A stretch of 64,000 nt of DNA from an uncultured Burkholderiales bacterium. Lineage in GTDB: Bacteria > Pseudomonadota > Gammaproteobacteria > Burkholderiales > Burkholderiaceae_C. The notes below the pieces were generated by a model that was given only the letters and a program-made list of their open reading frames with translations, made no database searches and was not told the DNA's origin. Below are positions 1 through 9,967 of this stretch, piece by piece (position 1 is the stretch's first letter; every line of letters begins with the position of its first letter). Where the stretch lies: assembly GCA_903932865.1 (NCBI GenBank), contig CAIZHQ010000025.1, positions 124,001-188,000 on the forward strand, in the 5' to 3' direction. A program made the position numbers and the translations under genes.

Positions 1-534
1 GACGCCTCCAAAAAGCTGCTGGCCGAAGCCGGCTACCCACAAGGCTTTGAGGTGGACTTTGCCTGCCCCAACAACCGCTACATCAACGACGAAGAAATTT
101 GTCAGGCCATCACGGCCATGTGGGCCAAGGTGGGCATCAAAGCCAAGCTGCGCACGCAGCCCCTCGTGACTTACTTCCCGATGATTCAGCGCTACGAAGC
201 CAGCATCTACATGCTGGGCTGGGGCGTGCCGACCTTTGACGCGCTGTACAGCCTGCAGTCGCTCACGCGCAGCGTGGGCACCGGTGGTGATGGCAACTAC
301 AACGTGGGCCGCTACACCAACGCGCGCATGGACTACATCGTGGACCGCGTGAAAACCGAGACCGATTTGCCCGTGCGCAACCGACTGCTGACCGAAGGCC
401 TGCAGTTGTCCAATGACACGGTCTCTCACATCCCGCTGCACAACCAGGTGATCCCTTGGGCGATGAAGAAGAGCGTCGACGTGGTGCACCGCCCTGACAA
501 CCGCCTCGACTGGACACTGATCAAGGTCAACTGA
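1..534 (+). CDS. Peptide ABC transporter substrate-binding protein (SBP family 5), C-terminal part
   Basis: This is the C-terminal 177 residues of a periplasmic binding protein of the DppA/OppA family; the start lies before the window. The visible part matches the closing lobe of SBP family 5 and aligns along its length with the second binding protein at 2800-4383, including ASKKLLAEAGYP near the start, a YFP-(K/M)I stretch, LGW, and HLPLH/HIPLH near the end. The stop codon overlaps the start of the permease gene (TGATG), so the two are probably translationally coupled. The substrate is inferred to be di- or oligopeptides from the family only. Confidence 0.85.
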   Translation, partial: DASKKLLAEAGYPQGFEVDFACPNNRYINDEEICQAITAMWAKVGIKAKLRTQPLVTYFPMIQRYEASIYMLGWGVPTFDALYSLQSLTRSVGTGGDGNYNVGRYTNARMDYIVDRVKTETDLPVRNRLLTEGLQLSNDTVSHIPLHNQVIPWAMKKSVDVVHRPDNRLDWTLIKVN

Positions 535-1514
535 TGCTCGCTTTCATTTTGCAGCGGTTGATCCAGGCCGTGATCGTCATGGTCACGGTCGCGTTCATCG
601 CGTTTTTGCTGTTTCAGTATGTGGGCGATCCGGTGGTGTTCTTGCTGGGTCAAGACGCCACCAAAGAGCAGATCGATCTGCTGCGCGCCGATCTGGGTCT
701 GGACCAGCCTTTCTTTGTGCAGTTTGGCCACTTTTTGGTCAACGCGGTGCAAGGCGAGTTTGGCCTGAGTCTGCGCCAAGGCGCCAAGGTCTCGCGCCTG
801 ATCGCCGAGCGCTTGCCCGCCACGCTGGAGCTGGCTTTGGTGGCTGCCACCATGGCGCTGGTGATCGGCATCCCCATGGGGGTGTATGCCGCGCTGCGCC
901 GGGGCACTTGGGCCAGCCAGTTCATCATGACGGTGTCTTTGCTGGGCGTGTCTCTGCCCACCTTCTTGATCGGTATCTTGTTGATTTTGGTCTTCGCCGT
1001 GATCTTGGGCTGGTTCCCCAGCTTTGGCCGGGGTGAGGTGGTGCAAATGGGTTGGTGGTCGAGCGGGTTGATGACGGCCAAGGGCTGGCACCACATCGTG
1101 TTGCCGGCCGTCACGCTGGCGATTTTTCAGCTCACCCTCATCATGCGCCTGGTGCGGGCCGAGATGCTGGAGGTGCTGCGCACCGACTACATCAAGTTCG
1201 CCCGTGCACGCGGCCTGTCCAACCGTGCCATCCACTTTGGCCATGCGCTCAAGAACACCCTGGTGCCGGTGATGACCATCACCGGCTTGCAGTTGGGCGG
1301 CCTGATTGCCTTTGCCATCATCACCGAGACGGTGTTCCAGTGGCCCGGCATGGGCTTGCTGTTCATCCAGGCGGTGACCTTTGCCGACATCCCCGTCATG
1401 GCCGCTTATTTGTGCCTGATCGCGCTGATCTTTGTGGTCATCAATCTGGTGGTGGATTTGCTCTATTTTGTGGTGGACCCTCGCCTGCGCGTGGGCAAAC
1501 CTGGAGGCCATTGA
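534..1514 (+). CDS. dppB: Peptide ABC transporter permease, DppB type
   Basis: A 326-residue inner-membrane permease of the binding-protein-dependent type. The N-terminal segment (residues 9-29) is hydrophobic, as in DppB proteins. The conserved cytoplasmic EAA-type loop that contacts the ATPase is visible around residues 222-245 (YIKFARARGLSNRAI), followed by an ITETVFQWPGMG segment typical of DppB/OppB. It should pair with the DppC-type permease at 4387-5295 to form the channel. The start overlaps the stop of the preceding binding-protein gene. The substrate class is inferred from the family. Confidence 0.93.
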   Translation: MLAFILQRLIQAVIVMVTVAFIAFLLFQYVGDPVVFLLGQDATKEQIDLLRADLGLDQPFFVQFGHFLVNAVQGEFGLSLRQGAKVSRLIAERLPATLELALVAATMALVIGIPMGVYAALRRGTWASQFIMTVSLLGVSLPTFLIGILLILVFAVILGWFPSFGRGEVVQMGWWSSGLMTAKGWHHIVLPAVTLAIFQLTLIMRLVRAEMLEVLRTDYIKFARARGLSNRAIHFGHALKNTLVPVMTITGLQLGGLIAFAIITETVFQWPGMGLLFIQAVTFADIPVMAAYLCLIALIFVVINLVVDLLYFVVDPRLRVGKPGGH

Positions 1515-1516
1515 GC

Positions 1517-2758
1517 GTGGGCGCTTCTTTGCAATCGGTGTTGGGGCGGGGCGCTGCGTTTGCACGCATTGCCCAATTCCACCCCGAACTCACGGCCTTT
1601 CGGCGCGACCTGCATGCCCACCCTGAGCTGGGCTTTGAAGAGGTGTACACCGCACGCCGTGTGACCGAAATGCTGCAGGTGTGTGGCGTGGACAGCATCC
1701 ACACCGGCATCGGCAAAACCGGTGTGGTGGCCTTGGTGCACGGCCAAGGCCGCTCGGCGGCCAACCCCGGCCGCATGATCGGCCTGCGCGCCGACATGGA
1801 CGCGCTGCCCCTGACCGAGCACAACGAATGCACTTGGCGTTCGTCCAAGCCGGGTCTCATGCACGGCTGCGGCCACGATGGCCACACCGCCATGCTGATG
1901 GGCGCAGCCCGCTACTTGGCCGAAACCCGCCGCTTTGACGGCACGGCCGTGCTGATTTTTCAGCCTGGAGAAGAAGGCTACGCAGGTGCCCGCGCCATGA
2001 TGCAAGACGGCTTGTTTGAGCGCTTTCCGTGTGCGCAGGTCTATGCCCAACACAACTCGCCTGAAACGCCTTTGGGCGTGATCGGCATCACCCCCGGCCC
2101 CATGCAGGCGGCGGTGGACCGGATCGAAATTTTGATTCGCGGCAAAGGCGGCCATGGCGCACGCCCGCACCAGGCCATCGACCCGGTGCTGGTGGCGGGC
2201 CACATCATCACCGCCGCACAAAGCGTGGTGTCGCGCAATTTGTCGGCGTTTGACCAAGCGGTGGTCAGCATTTGCTCGATGCAAGGCGGCAACCCTGGCG
2301 CGATGAGCGTGATTCCGGGCGAGGTGACTTTGGTGGGCACGGTGCGCACGTACAGTGAAAGCGTCCAAGACCAGATCGAAGCGCGTTTACGGTCTTTGTG
2401 CAACGGCATTGCGCAAGGCTTTGGCGCATCGGCCGAACTGCACTACGAACGCACCTACCCCGCCACCGTGAACACCGTGCCCGAGGCCGAGTTTGCCTGC
2501 AATGTCGCGGCCAGTCTGGTGGGGGAAGACAAGGTCTGGCGCAACATGCTGCCCAGCATGGGCGGCGAAGACTTTTCTTTCATGTTGCAGGCTGTGCCCG
2601 GTGCTTACATCCGCATTGGCCAAGGCCTGCCGCACGGTCCGGGGCCGCACCCGCTGCACAACAGCCGCTACGATTTCAACGACGAGATCTTGCCACTGGG
2701 TGCTGCATTGCATGCCAGTTTGGTGGAACAGGCTTTGCCTGTGGGCTCACCCGTTTGA
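1517..2758 (+). CDS. M20 family metallo-amidohydrolase (hippurate hydrolase / N-acyl amino acid amidohydrolase type)
   Basis: A 413-residue cytosolic metal-dependent amidohydrolase. The M20D hallmarks are present: HAHPELGFEE near residue 33, RADMDALPL near 93, the metal-binding MHGCGHDGH near 114-122, PGEEG, GHGARPH in the dimerisation domain, and MGGEDFSF near the end. The family cleaves N-acyl or dipeptide-like amide bonds. The GTG at 1517 is chosen because GGAGG at 1503-1507 lies nine bases upstream; the in-frame TTG at 1511 is too close to it. Position inside a peptide importer operon suggests it processes the imported substrate. Exact substrate unknown. Confidence 0.88.
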   Translation: MGASLQSVLGRGAAFARIAQFHPELTAFRRDLHAHPELGFEEVYTARRVTEMLQVCGVDSIHTGIGKTGVVALVHGQGRSAANPGRMIGLRADMDALPLTEHNECTWRSSKPGLMHGCGHDGHTAMLMGAARYLAETRRFDGTAVLIFQPGEEGYAGARAMMQDGLFERFPCAQVYAQHNSPETPLGVIGITPGPMQAAVDRIEILIRGKGGHGARPHQAIDPVLVAGHIITAAQSVVSRNLSAFDQAVVSICSMQGGNPGAMSVIPGEVTLVGTVRTYSESVQDQIEARLRSLCNGIAQGFGASAELHYERTYPATVNTVPEAEFACNVAASLVGEDKVWRNMLPSMGGEDFSFMLQAVPGAYIRIGQGLPHGPGPHPLHNSRYDFNDEILPLGAALHASLVEQALPVGSPV

Positions 2759-2799
2759 CCTTTCACAACACTTCTCACTCTCAACCTCCGGAGTCTTCC

Positions 2800-4383
2800 A
2801 TGCGCTCTTCCAAACTCTACCGTTCCTTGATGGCCGCCGCCTTGGTGTCGGCCATGTCGCTGGGCGTGGCCCATGCTGCCACCGTGCGCATTGCCAACCA
2901 AGGCGACGCTTTGTCGATGGACCCCCACTCGCTCAACGAATCGCTTCAACTGAGCGTGACCAACAACGTTTACGAATCGCTGGTTGGCGTGAGCAAAGAC
3001 CTGAAGTTTGAACCCGGACTTGCTTCTTCGTGGAAGCAAACATCGCCCACCGTTTGGCGCTTTGAGTTGCGCAAGAACGTGCGCTTTCATGACGACACGC
3101 CATTCACGGCCGATGACGTGGTGTTCTCGCTGAACCGCGCCGCAGGCGAGGGCTCGGACATGCGCAGCAACACCAACGACATCAAGGAAGTGCGCAAGGT
3201 GGACAGCCACACCATCGAAATCGAGACCAAGGCCCCTTTCCCGATCCTGCCCAACGTGCTGTCGACCGTCTACATCATGAGCAAAAAGTGGTGCGAGGAC
3301 AACCAAGCCACACGCCCGGTGGACCGCCGCAAGGGCATTGAAAACGCGGCCTCCTTCCGCGCCAACGGCACGGGCCCTTATCGCCTGCGTGAGCGCCAGC
3401 CCAACATCCGAACCACCTTTGTGCGCAACGGCAGCTATTGGGGCAAGATCGAAGGCAACGTCGACGAAGTCATCTTCTCGGTCATTGCCAACGACCCGAC
3501 CCGTGTGGCGGCGCTGTTGTCCGGTGAAATCGATGTGATGGAACCCGTGCCGGTGCAAGACGTGCCCCGCATCAACGCCGGCGCCAACACCCGCGCCTTG
3601 GTGGCGCCCGAATTGCGCACCATCTTTTTGGGCATGGACCAAAAGCGTGACGAATTGCTGTACTCCAGCGTGAAGGGCAAGAACCCCTTCAAGGACAAGC
3701 GCGTGCGCCAGGCCTTCTACCAAGCCATCGACATCGAAGGCATCAAGCGCACCGTGATGCGCGGCGCCTCCAACCCCAGCGCCTTGATGGTCGGCCCGGG
3801 CATCAACGGTTACAACTCAGAACTGAACAAGCGCTTGCCCTTTGACCCTGAAGCCTCCAAAAAGCTGCTGGCCGAAGCGGGTTACCCCACAGGTTTCTCG
3901 GTGGACATGAACTGCCCCAATGACCGTTATGTGAACGATGGCCAGATCTGCGAAGCCGTGGCCGCCAACTTGGCACGGGTGAACATCAAGGTCAACCTCA
4001 AGGCCGAGACCAAGGGCACCTATTTCCCGAAAATTTTGCGCCGTGACACCAGCTTCTATTTGCTGGGCTGGACCCCCAGCACCTACGACGCCCACAACGC
4101 GCTCAATGCCTTGATGCGTTGCGTGGACGACAAGGGCACAGGCCAGTTCAACCTGGGCGCTTATTGCAACCCCAAGGTGGACGAGCTGACCGTGAAAATC
4201 CAGAGCGAAACCGATCAGGCCAAGCGCAATGCCATGATCAAAGAGGTCTTTGAGTTGCACAGCGCCGACATCGGCCACTTGCCATTGCACCAGCAGGCGC
4301 TGGCCTGGGGCACCAGCAAAAAGGTCACTTTGGTGCAGCGCGGTGACAACTACATGCCCTTCAAGTCCATCAGCATCAAGTAA
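2800..4383 (+). CDS. Peptide ABC transporter substrate-binding protein (SBP family 5)
   Basis: A 527-residue periplasmic binding protein. Residues 1-27 form a signal peptide (MRSSKLYRSLMAAALVSAMS) ending in AHA before the mature ATVRIANQGDALSMDPHS, a typical DppA/OppA start. The middle carries the family pattern of WRFELRKNVRFHDDTPFTADDVVFSL. A CCGGAG-like ribosome-binding site precedes the ATG. It is a full-length paralogue of the truncated protein at 1-534, so the operon has two receptors for one permease pair, which probably widens the substrate range. Specificity cannot be read from sequence. Confidence 0.92.
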   Translation: MRSSKLYRSLMAAALVSAMSLGVAHAATVRIANQGDALSMDPHSLNESLQLSVTNNVYESLVGVSKDLKFEPGLASSWKQTSPTVWRFELRKNVRFHDDTPFTADDVVFSLNRAAGEGSDMRSNTNDIKEVRKVDSHTIEIETKAPFPILPNVLSTVYIMSKKWCEDNQATRPVDRRKGIENAASFRANGTGPYRLRERQPNIRTTFVRNGSYWGKIEGNVDEVIFSVIANDPTRVAALLSGEIDVMEPVPVQDVPRINAGANTRALVAPELRTIFLGMDQKRDELLYSSVKGKNPFKDKRVRQAFYQAIDIEGIKRTVMRGASNPSALMVGPGINGYNSELNKRLPFDPEASKKLLAEAGYPTGFSVDMNCPNDRYVNDGQICEAVAANLARVNIKVNLKAETKGTYFPKILRRDTSFYLLGWTPSTYDAHNALNALMRCVDDKGTGQFNLGAYCNPKVDELTVKIQSETDQAKRNAMIKEVFELHSADIGHLPLHQQALAWGTSKKVTLVQRGDNYMPFKSISIK

Positions 4384-4386
4384 TCC

Positions 4387-5295
4387 ATGAACGCATTGAA
4401 ACGTTGGCTGCAAAGCGACGTCGGTTACAGCTTCCGCCAATCGCCCATGGCGATGGTGGCGGCTGCCATCGCCTTCATTTGTCTATTTTGTTCGGTCTTT
4501 GCCGGATGGGTGTCGCCCACCAACCCGTTTGATCTGGCCACGCTGGAGTTGAGCGATGCCCGCTTACCGCCCGCCTGGCTGGAAGGCGGCACTTCTAAAT
4601 TTTTGCTGGGCACCGACGATCAGGGGCGCGACATTTTGTCGGCCCTGATCTATGGTTCGCGCATTTCTTTGATCGTCGGCTTGGCTTCGGTCCTCTTGTC
4701 GGTGGTGGTCGGCGTGGGCCTGGGCTTGTTGGCGGGTTTCAAGGGCGGCTGGCTCGACGCTTTGCTCATGCGCCTGTGCGATGTGATGCTGTCCTTCCCG
4801 GCCATTTTGGTGGCGCTTTTGATCGCGGGCGTGGGGCGTGCCCTGTTTCCCAATGCGCACGAGTCGCTGGCCTTTGGCGTGCTGATCCTCTCGATCTCGC
4901 TGACGGGCTGGGTGCAATACGCCCGCACGGTGCGCGGCACCACTTTGGTGGAGCGCAACAAAGAATACGTGCAGGCCGCCCGCGTGACGGGCGTGGCCCC
5001 GCTGCGCATCATGTTCAAGCATGTGCTGCCCAACGTGATGGGCCCCGTCATGGTGCTGGCCACCATTCAGGTGGCCACGGCCATCATCACCGAAGCCACG
5101 CTGTCATTTTTGGGCGTGGGCGCACCGCCCACCTCGCCCTCGCTGGGCACGCTGATTCGCGTGGGCAACGACTATTTGTTCTCGGGCGAGTGGTGGATCA
5201 CGATTTTCCCGGGCCTGATGCTGGTGCTGATCGCTTTGTCGGTCAACTTGCTGGGCGACTGGTTGCGCGACGCGCTGAATCCGAGATTGCGATGA
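4387..5295 (+). CDS. dppC: Peptide ABC transporter permease, DppC type
   Basis: A 302-residue inner-membrane permease, partner of the DppB-type gene at 534. It shows the N-terminal OppC segment with one membrane helix (about residues 24-42), then GTDDQGRDILSALIYGSRISL, the signature preceding the permease core, and the EAA loop around YVQAARVTGVAPLRIMFKHV. It starts three bases after the preceding stop and its own stop overlaps the next start by four bases (ATGA). Confidence 0.93.
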   Translation: MNALKRWLQSDVGYSFRQSPMAMVAAAIAFICLFCSVFAGWVSPTNPFDLATLELSDARLPPAWLEGGTSKFLLGTDDQGRDILSALIYGSRISLIVGLASVLLSVVVGVGLGLLAGFKGGWLDALLMRLCDVMLSFPAILVALLIAGVGRALFPNAHESLAFGVLILSISLTGWVQYARTVRGTTLVERNKEYVQAARVTGVAPLRIMFKHVLPNVMGPVMVLATIQVATAIITEATLSFLGVGAPPTSPSLGTLIRVGNDYLFSGEWWITIFPGLMLVLIALSVNLLGDWLRDALNPRLR

Positions 5296-6260
5296 GTCTT
5301 TTACAAGTCAAAAACCTGGTGGTGGAATTCCCCAGTCGCCACGGCACGCTGCGTGCGCTGGACGATATTTCTTTCGACATTGCCCCCGGCGAAATTCTGG
5401 GCGTGGTGGGCGAATCGGGTGCTGGCAAATCGCTCACGGGCGCGGCCATCATTGGCCTGCTGGAGCCACCAGGCCGCGTGGCGGGGGGGCAAATTCTGCT
5501 CGAAGGTCAGCGCATTGACCACCTGAACAACGACGAGATGCGCCACATCCGGGGCCGCAAGATCGGCGCGATTTTTCAGGACCCGCTGACCTCGCTCAAC
5601 CCCTTGTATTCCATCGGCAGGCAGCTGACCGAAACCATCCTGGCCCACCTGCCCGTGACGCCCCAAGAGGCGCGGCAACGGGCCATCCAGCTGCTCAAGG
5701 ACACCGGCATTTCGGCCGCCGAAGAGCGCATCGACCATTACCCGCACCAGTTTTCGGGCGGCATGCGCCAGCGCGTGGTGATTGCCCTGGCTCTGGCGGC
5801 CGAACCGCAACTGATCGTGGCCGACGAACCGACCACCGCGCTTGATGTGTCCATCCAGGCGCAGATCATCAGCTTGCTCAAGAAAGTCTGCAAAGACCGG
5901 GGCGCTGCCGTGATGCTGATCACGCACGACATGGGCGTCATCGCCGAAACCTGTGACCGTGTGGCGGTGCTGTACGCCGGGCGCGTGGCCGAAATCGGTC
6001 CGGTGCACCAAGTCATCAACCACCCGGCACACCCTTACACCGCAGGCCTGATGGCCTCGATCCCCGACATGGACAGTGACCGCGAACGCCTGAACCAAAT
6101 TGACGGTGCCATGCCGCGCCTGAACGCCATCCCGCAAGGCTGCGCCTTCAATCCGCGCTGCCCCAAAGCCTTTGACCGCTGCCGCCAGGAACGGCCCGAT
6201 TTGGTCCAGGCGGGCGCCAACATGGCCGCTTGCTGGTTGCATGACGGGAGCGCCGCATGA
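5292..6260 (+). CDS. dppD: Peptide ABC transporter ATP-binding protein, DppD type
   Basis: A 322-residue cytoplasmic ATPase. Walker A GESGAGKS lies near residues 39-46, the signature FSGGMRQR near 155-162, Walker [13 protein letters not shown] follows, and the H-loop is ITHDMG. The C-terminal oligopeptide-transporter extension has [11 protein letters not shown], the Cys-containing stretch typical of DppD/OppD. It energises the DppB/DppC permease with the DppF-type partner. The ATG at 5292 overlaps the upstream stop. Confidence 0.94.
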   Translation: MSLLQVKNLVVEFPSRHGTLRALDDISFDIAPGEILGVVGESGAGKSLTGAAIIGLLEPPGRVAGGQILLEGQRIDHLNNDEMRHIRGRKIGAIFQDPLTSLNPLYSIGRQLTETILAHLPVTPQEARQRAIQLLKDTGISAAEERIDHYPHQFSGGMRQRVVIALALAAEPQLIVADEPTTALDVSIQAQIISLLKKVCKDRGAAVMLITHDMGVIAETCDRVAVLYAGRVAEIGPVHQVINHPAHPYTAGLMASIPDMDSDRERLNQIDGAMPRLNAIPQGCAFNPRCPKAFDRCRQERPDLVQAGANMAACWLHDGSAA

Positions 6261-7264
6261 GCGACAACATGACCAACGCCAAACCCCAGCCCCTGGTCGT
6301 GGCGCATGACCTGGCCAAAACATTTGACGTGTCGCCCCCTTGGCTCAACCGCGTGATCGAGGGCAAACCGCGCCAACTGCTCAATGCCGTGGACGGTGTG
6401 AGTTTTGAAATTGAACGCGGCAAAACCCTGGCCCTGGTGGGCGAGTCGGGTTGTGGCAAAAGCACCGTGGCCCGCTTGCTGGTGGGCCTGTACGAGCCCA
6501 CACGCGGAGGCTTGACCTTTGACGGCCAAGACGCGCACGCCGCTTTCAAGTCGGCCGACGCGCAAAAGATGCGCCAACGCATCCAGATGATTTTCCAGGA
6601 CCCCTACGCCAGCCTGAACCCGCGCTGGACGGTGGACAACATCATTGGCGAACCGCTCAAAGAGCATGGCCTGATCAGCGACGCCGAAGAGCTCAAAGCC
6701 CGCGTGGCCGAGTTGCTCAAATCGGTGGGCCTGTCGCCGCTGGACATGGTCAAGTACCCGCACCAGTTCTCGGGCGGGCAACGCCAGCGCATCTCGATCG
6801 CCCGAGCCCTGGCCACCGCGCCCGAGTTTTTGGTGTGCGACGAGCCCACCTCGGCGCTGGACGTGAGCGTGCAGGCGCAGGTGCTCAACATCATGAAGGA
6901 CCTGCAGCGCGAGCGCGGTTTGACGTATTTGTTCATCAGCCACAACTTGGCCGTGGTGCGCCATGTGAGCGACCAGGTGGGCGTGATGTATTTGGGCCGC
7001 TTGGTGGAGCTGGCCGACAAGCACACCTTGTTTGGCAACCCGCAGCACCCCTACACCAAGATGCTGCTGGACGCGATCCCGAAGATGCACGACACCGGCC
7101 GCGCCCGCACCCCAGTGCAAGGGGAGGTGCCCAACCCACTGAACCCCCCAAGCGGCTGTACCTTCCACCCTCGCTGCCCGCAGGCCACCGACATCTGCCG
7201 TGCAGAGCGCCCCGCTTTACGCGACTTCAAAGGCATCAAGATCGCTTGTCACGCGGTGGTGTGA
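6257..7264 (+). CDS. dppF: Peptide ABC transporter ATP-binding protein, DppF type
   Basis: A 335-residue ATPase, the second nucleotide-binding subunit. Visible motifs are Walker A GESGCGKST, FSGGQRQR, LVCDEPTSALDVS and the H-loop ISHNLAVV, followed by the C-terminal GCTFHPRCPQA module. It begins inside the dppD stop codon (ATGA overlap) and is the last gene of the plus-strand transporter operon. The gene ahead is convergent. Confidence 0.94.
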   Translation: MSDNMTNAKPQPLVVAHDLAKTFDVSPPWLNRVIEGKPRQLLNAVDGVSFEIERGKTLALVGESGCGKSTVARLLVGLYEPTRGGLTFDGQDAHAAFKSADAQKMRQRIQMIFQDPYASLNPRWTVDNIIGEPLKEHGLISDAEELKARVAELLKSVGLSPLDMVKYPHQFSGGQRQRISIARALATAPEFLVCDEPTSALDVSVQAQVLNIMKDLQRERGLTYLFISHNLAVVRHVSDQVGVMYLGRLVELADKHTLFGNPQHPYTKMLLDAIPKMHDTGRARTPVQGEVPNPLNPPSGCTFHPRCPQATDICRAERPALRDFKGIKIACHAVV

Positions 7265-7315
7265 AATCAGCCGGCCATGATTCAAAGCAGGCGTTCTGGC
7301 AAGTCATCGAAATAG

Positions 7316-7358
7316 AACGGGCTCAAGGGCTTGGGTTGTGAAACCCCTGCAGCCCGTT
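7316..7358. terminator. Nested inverted repeat between convergent dppF and tct genes
   Basis: An outer perfect 8-bp inverted repeat (AACGGGCT at 7316-7323, AGCCCGTT at 7351-7358) encloses a smaller hairpin GGGTT-GTGA-AACCC at 7333-7346. It lies between two convergent genes, so it could stop transcription in both directions. There is no clear T tract, so factor-independent termination is uncertain. Confidence 0.4.
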
Positions 7359-7389
7359 GCAATGCGCAGCAAGAACTGTGCAGCGTGGC

Positions 7390-8391
7390 TTAGCCGGGTT
7401 TGATCTGGCCTTTGATGACCACTTCTTTCCAGCGCGCTTGTTCTTTGGCAATGAAGGCCGCGTATTCATTGGGTGTGCCGCCACCGGGAATGGCGCTTTC
7501 GGCGGCGTTCTTGGCAATCACATCGGGCATCTTCAGGGCCTTGGCGCATTCTTGTTGCAGCTTGAGGATGATCTCGGGCGGTGTGCCGGCGCGTGCGGTG
7601 ATGCCGTACCACTGCACGGTTTCAAAATCCTTGAAGCCGAATTCGGCCACGGTGGGCACATCGGGCAAGACCGAAATCCGCTCGGTGGTTCCGGTGGCCA
7701 GGCAGCGCAGGGCGCCGCTCTTGATGTGGGGCAACAAGGCGGGGGTGCCTGCCGAGAGCAATTGAATGCGGCCCGCCAGCACGTCGTTGAGCGCGGGGCC
7801 GGTGCCGCGGTAGGGGATGTGGGTGATGAACATGCCCGTGGCCAGCTTGAGCGCTTCCATGGCCAGGTGGCCTGCGCTGGCGTTGCCGGCCGAGGCGTAG
7901 TTGAGTTGACCGGGACGGGCCTTGACGTAGGCGATGAGCGATTTGAGGTCGGTCACCGGCACGTCTTTGTGGACCACAAACAGGCTGGGCACGCGCGAGA
8001 GCAGGGTGACGGGGACAAAGTCCTTGTTCACGTCGTAGCCGCTGTCGGGGTAGATCAGGGGGTTGACCGCCATCAGGCCAATGTGGCTCATGACGATGGT
8101 GTAGCCATCGGCCGGGGTGCGCATCATCTCTTGCATCGCGGGCACGCCGCCGCCGCCCCCTTTGTTATCGATGATGATCGAGACGCCCATCTGCTTGGTC
8201 AACTCGGTGGCGATGGTGCGCGCCACGATGCTGGAGGTGCCGCCCGGGGCAAAGGGAACGATCCAGCGAATGGGCTTGCTGGGCCAAGCGGATTGGGCGT
8301 GCGCGCTGACGCCAGTGGCCGCCAGACCGGCTGCACCCATCCATTTGAGGTAGTCGCGACGAAGCATGGGGTGGAGGTCGTTGAGGCTCAT
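7390..8391 (-). CDS. Tripartite tricarboxylate transporter substrate-binding protein (Bug/TctC family)
   Basis: A 333-residue exported receptor of the Bug family, very expanded in Burkholderiales. The N-terminus carries RRDYLKWMGAAGLAATG and an AHA-type cleavage site, then WPSKPIRWIVPFAPGG, the conserved Bug start. A second in-frame ATG eight codons downstream would still keep the signal peptide; neither start has a good ribosome-binding site. It lies downstream of tctA on the same strand with a 67-base gap, so it may be a second receptor for the same TctAB channel. Ligand unknown, probably a carboxylic acid. Confidence 0.88.
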   Translation of the reverse strand: MSLNDLHPMLRRDYLKWMGAAGLAATGVSAHAQSAWPSKPIRWIVPFAPGGTSSIVARTIATELTKQMGVSIIIDNKGGGGGVPAMQEMMRTPADGYTIVMSHIGLMAVNPLIYPDSGYDVNKDFVPVTLLSRVPSLFVVHKDVPVTDLKSLIAYVKARPGQLNYASAGNASAGHLAMEALKLATGMFITHIPYRGTGPALNDVLAGRIQLLSAGTPALLPHIKSGALRCLATGTTERISVLPDVPTVAEFGFKDFETVQWYGITARAGTPPEIILKLQQECAKALKMPDVIAKNAAESAIPGGGTPNEYAAFIAKEQARWKEVVIKGQIKPG

Positions 8392-8458
8392 GGTTGCAGT
8401 TTCAAAAAAGTTGAAATTTTAAACAAATCACGGCGGTGATTCAGAGGGGAAGTCCGGA

Positions 8459-9955
8459 TCAGCGGGCTTGAAGGTGTCGCCATTGTTTCCAAAGGGGAGG
8501 CACGATCAGCAGCAGCGCTGCCACGGCCATCAAGCTGCCCGACAGCGGGCGGGTGAAAAAGGTGGACCATTCGCCTTGGCTGATGGTCAGCGCCTGGCGC
8601 ATGGATTGTTCGGCCATGGGGGCCAGGATCAGGCCCACGATCAGGGGCGCCGCCGGAAAGTCAAAGCGCCGCATCAAGTAGCCCAGCAGGCCAAAGACAA
8701 ACAGCAGGCCGACATTGAACACCGAGTTGCCGGCACCGTAAACGCCCGCGGTCGAGATAACGATGATGCCCGCGTAAAGCCAAGGCGGCGGGATCTTGAG
8801 CAGCTTGACCCATAGGCTGACCAAGGGCAGGTTCAAGATCAGCAAGATCACGTTGCCAATGTAGAGGCTGGCGATCAGGGTCCAGACCAGGCCGCCTTGT
8901 TGGCTGAACAGCTGAGGGCCGGTCTGGATGCCGTAGCCTTCAAAGGCTGAGAGCATGATGGCCGCGGTGGCCGACGTGGGAATGCCCAGGGTCAGCAGTG
9001 GCATCAACACGCCCGCAGCGGCGGCGTTGTTGGCGGCCTCAGGCCCTGCCACGCCTTCGATGGCGCCGTGGCCAAATTCTTCGGGGTGCTTGGAGAGTTT
9101 TTTCTCGGTGTAGTACGACAGCAGCGTGGGCAACTCGGCCCCGCCCGCAGGCATGGCACCGATGGGGAAGCCATAAAAAGCGCCACGTAGCCAGGCTTTC
9201 CAAGATCGGGCCCAGTCTTGCTTGCTCATCCACAGGCTGCCGGAGAGTTTCATGACCTCGCCGCCTTTGGACTCACGGCCTTGCCATGCCAGGTAGAGCG
9301 CTTCGCCTACGGCAAACAGGCCCACTGCGGCCACGGTCACTTCGATGCCATCGAGCAGTTCGGGGCGGCCAAAGGTGAAGCGGGGTTGGCCGGTTTGCAG
9401 GTCAATCCCCACCATGCCCAACATCAAGCCCAGGCCCAGCGCCACCAGGCCCCGCAACATGGAGTTGCCCAGCACGGCCGATACCGCCACCAGCGACAGC
9501 ACCATGAGGCTGAAGTATTCGGCCGGGCCAAAAGCCAGCGCCGCATCGACCACCAAGGGGGCAAAAAAGGTCAGCGCCAAGGTGCCGATGGTGCCGGCCA
9601 CAAAGCTGCCGATGGCCGCTGTCGCCAGGGCTTGTCCAGCGCGCCCGCGCCGTGCCATTTTGTTGCCCTCGAGCGCGGTGACCACCGCCGCCGATTCGCC
9701 TGGTGTGTTGAGCAAAATGGAGGTGGTGGAGCCGCCATAGGCCGCGCCGTAATAAATGCCTGCGAACATGACGAACATGCTGGTCGCGGGCACATGGTAG
9801 GTCAGGGGCAGCAGCAAAGCGATGGTCAGCGCTGGGCCAATGCCCGGCAACACGCCCACCAGCGTGCCAATAAAGCAACCCACGAAACCCCACATCAAGG
9901 TGGTGGGTTGAAGGGCAATGGCAAAGCCGCCCATCAGGGCGTCAAAAGCTTCCAT
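8459..9955 (-). CDS. tctA: Tripartite tricarboxylate transporter large permease TctA
   Basis: A 498-residue multi-spanning membrane protein. The two TctA hallmarks are present: [19 protein letters not shown] near residues 34-52 and [16 protein letters not shown] near 73-88. The remainder is a run of hydrophobic helices with a second PGIG-like repeat half ([16 protein letters not shown]). It works with TctB and a TctC receptor in proton or sodium gradient-driven uptake of citrate-like carboxylates. It follows tctB with a 12-base gap. Confidence 0.94.
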   Translation of the reverse strand: MEAFDALMGGFAIALQPTTLMWGFVGCFIGTLVGVLPGIGPALTIALLLPLTYHVPATSMFVMFAGIYYGAAYGGSTTSILLNTPGESAAVVTALEGNKMARRGRAGQALATAAIGSFVAGTIGTLALTFFAPLVVDAALAFGPAEYFSLMVLSLVAVSAVLGNSMLRGLVALGLGLMLGMVGIDLQTGQPRFTFGRPELLDGIEVTVAAVGLFAVGEALYLAWQGRESKGGEVMKLSGSLWMSKQDWARSWKAWLRGAFYGFPIGAMPAGGAELPTLLSYYTEKKLSKHPEEFGHGAIEGVAGPEAANNAAAAGVLMPLLTLGIPTSATAAIMLSAFEGYGIQTGPQLFSQQGGLVWTLIASLYIGNVILLILNLPLVSLWVKLLKIPPPWLYAGIIVISTAGVYGAGNSVFNVGLLFVFGLLGYLMRRFDFPAAPLIVGLILAPMAEQSMRQALTISQGEWSTFFTRPLSGSLMAVAALLLIVPPLWKQWRHLQAR

Positions 9956-9967
9956 GGGGTATCCGAT

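Noticed and set aside
426..1565. A 379-codon Gln/His-rich antisense frame over the DppB gene
   Set aside because: Gln/His richness is the expected reverse reading of Leu/Val-rich membrane protein codons.
7357..8439. A 360-codon open frame antisense to the Bug receptor
   Set aside because: Composition artefact of a GC-rich coding strand; the receptor on the minus strand has a signal peptide and family motifs.
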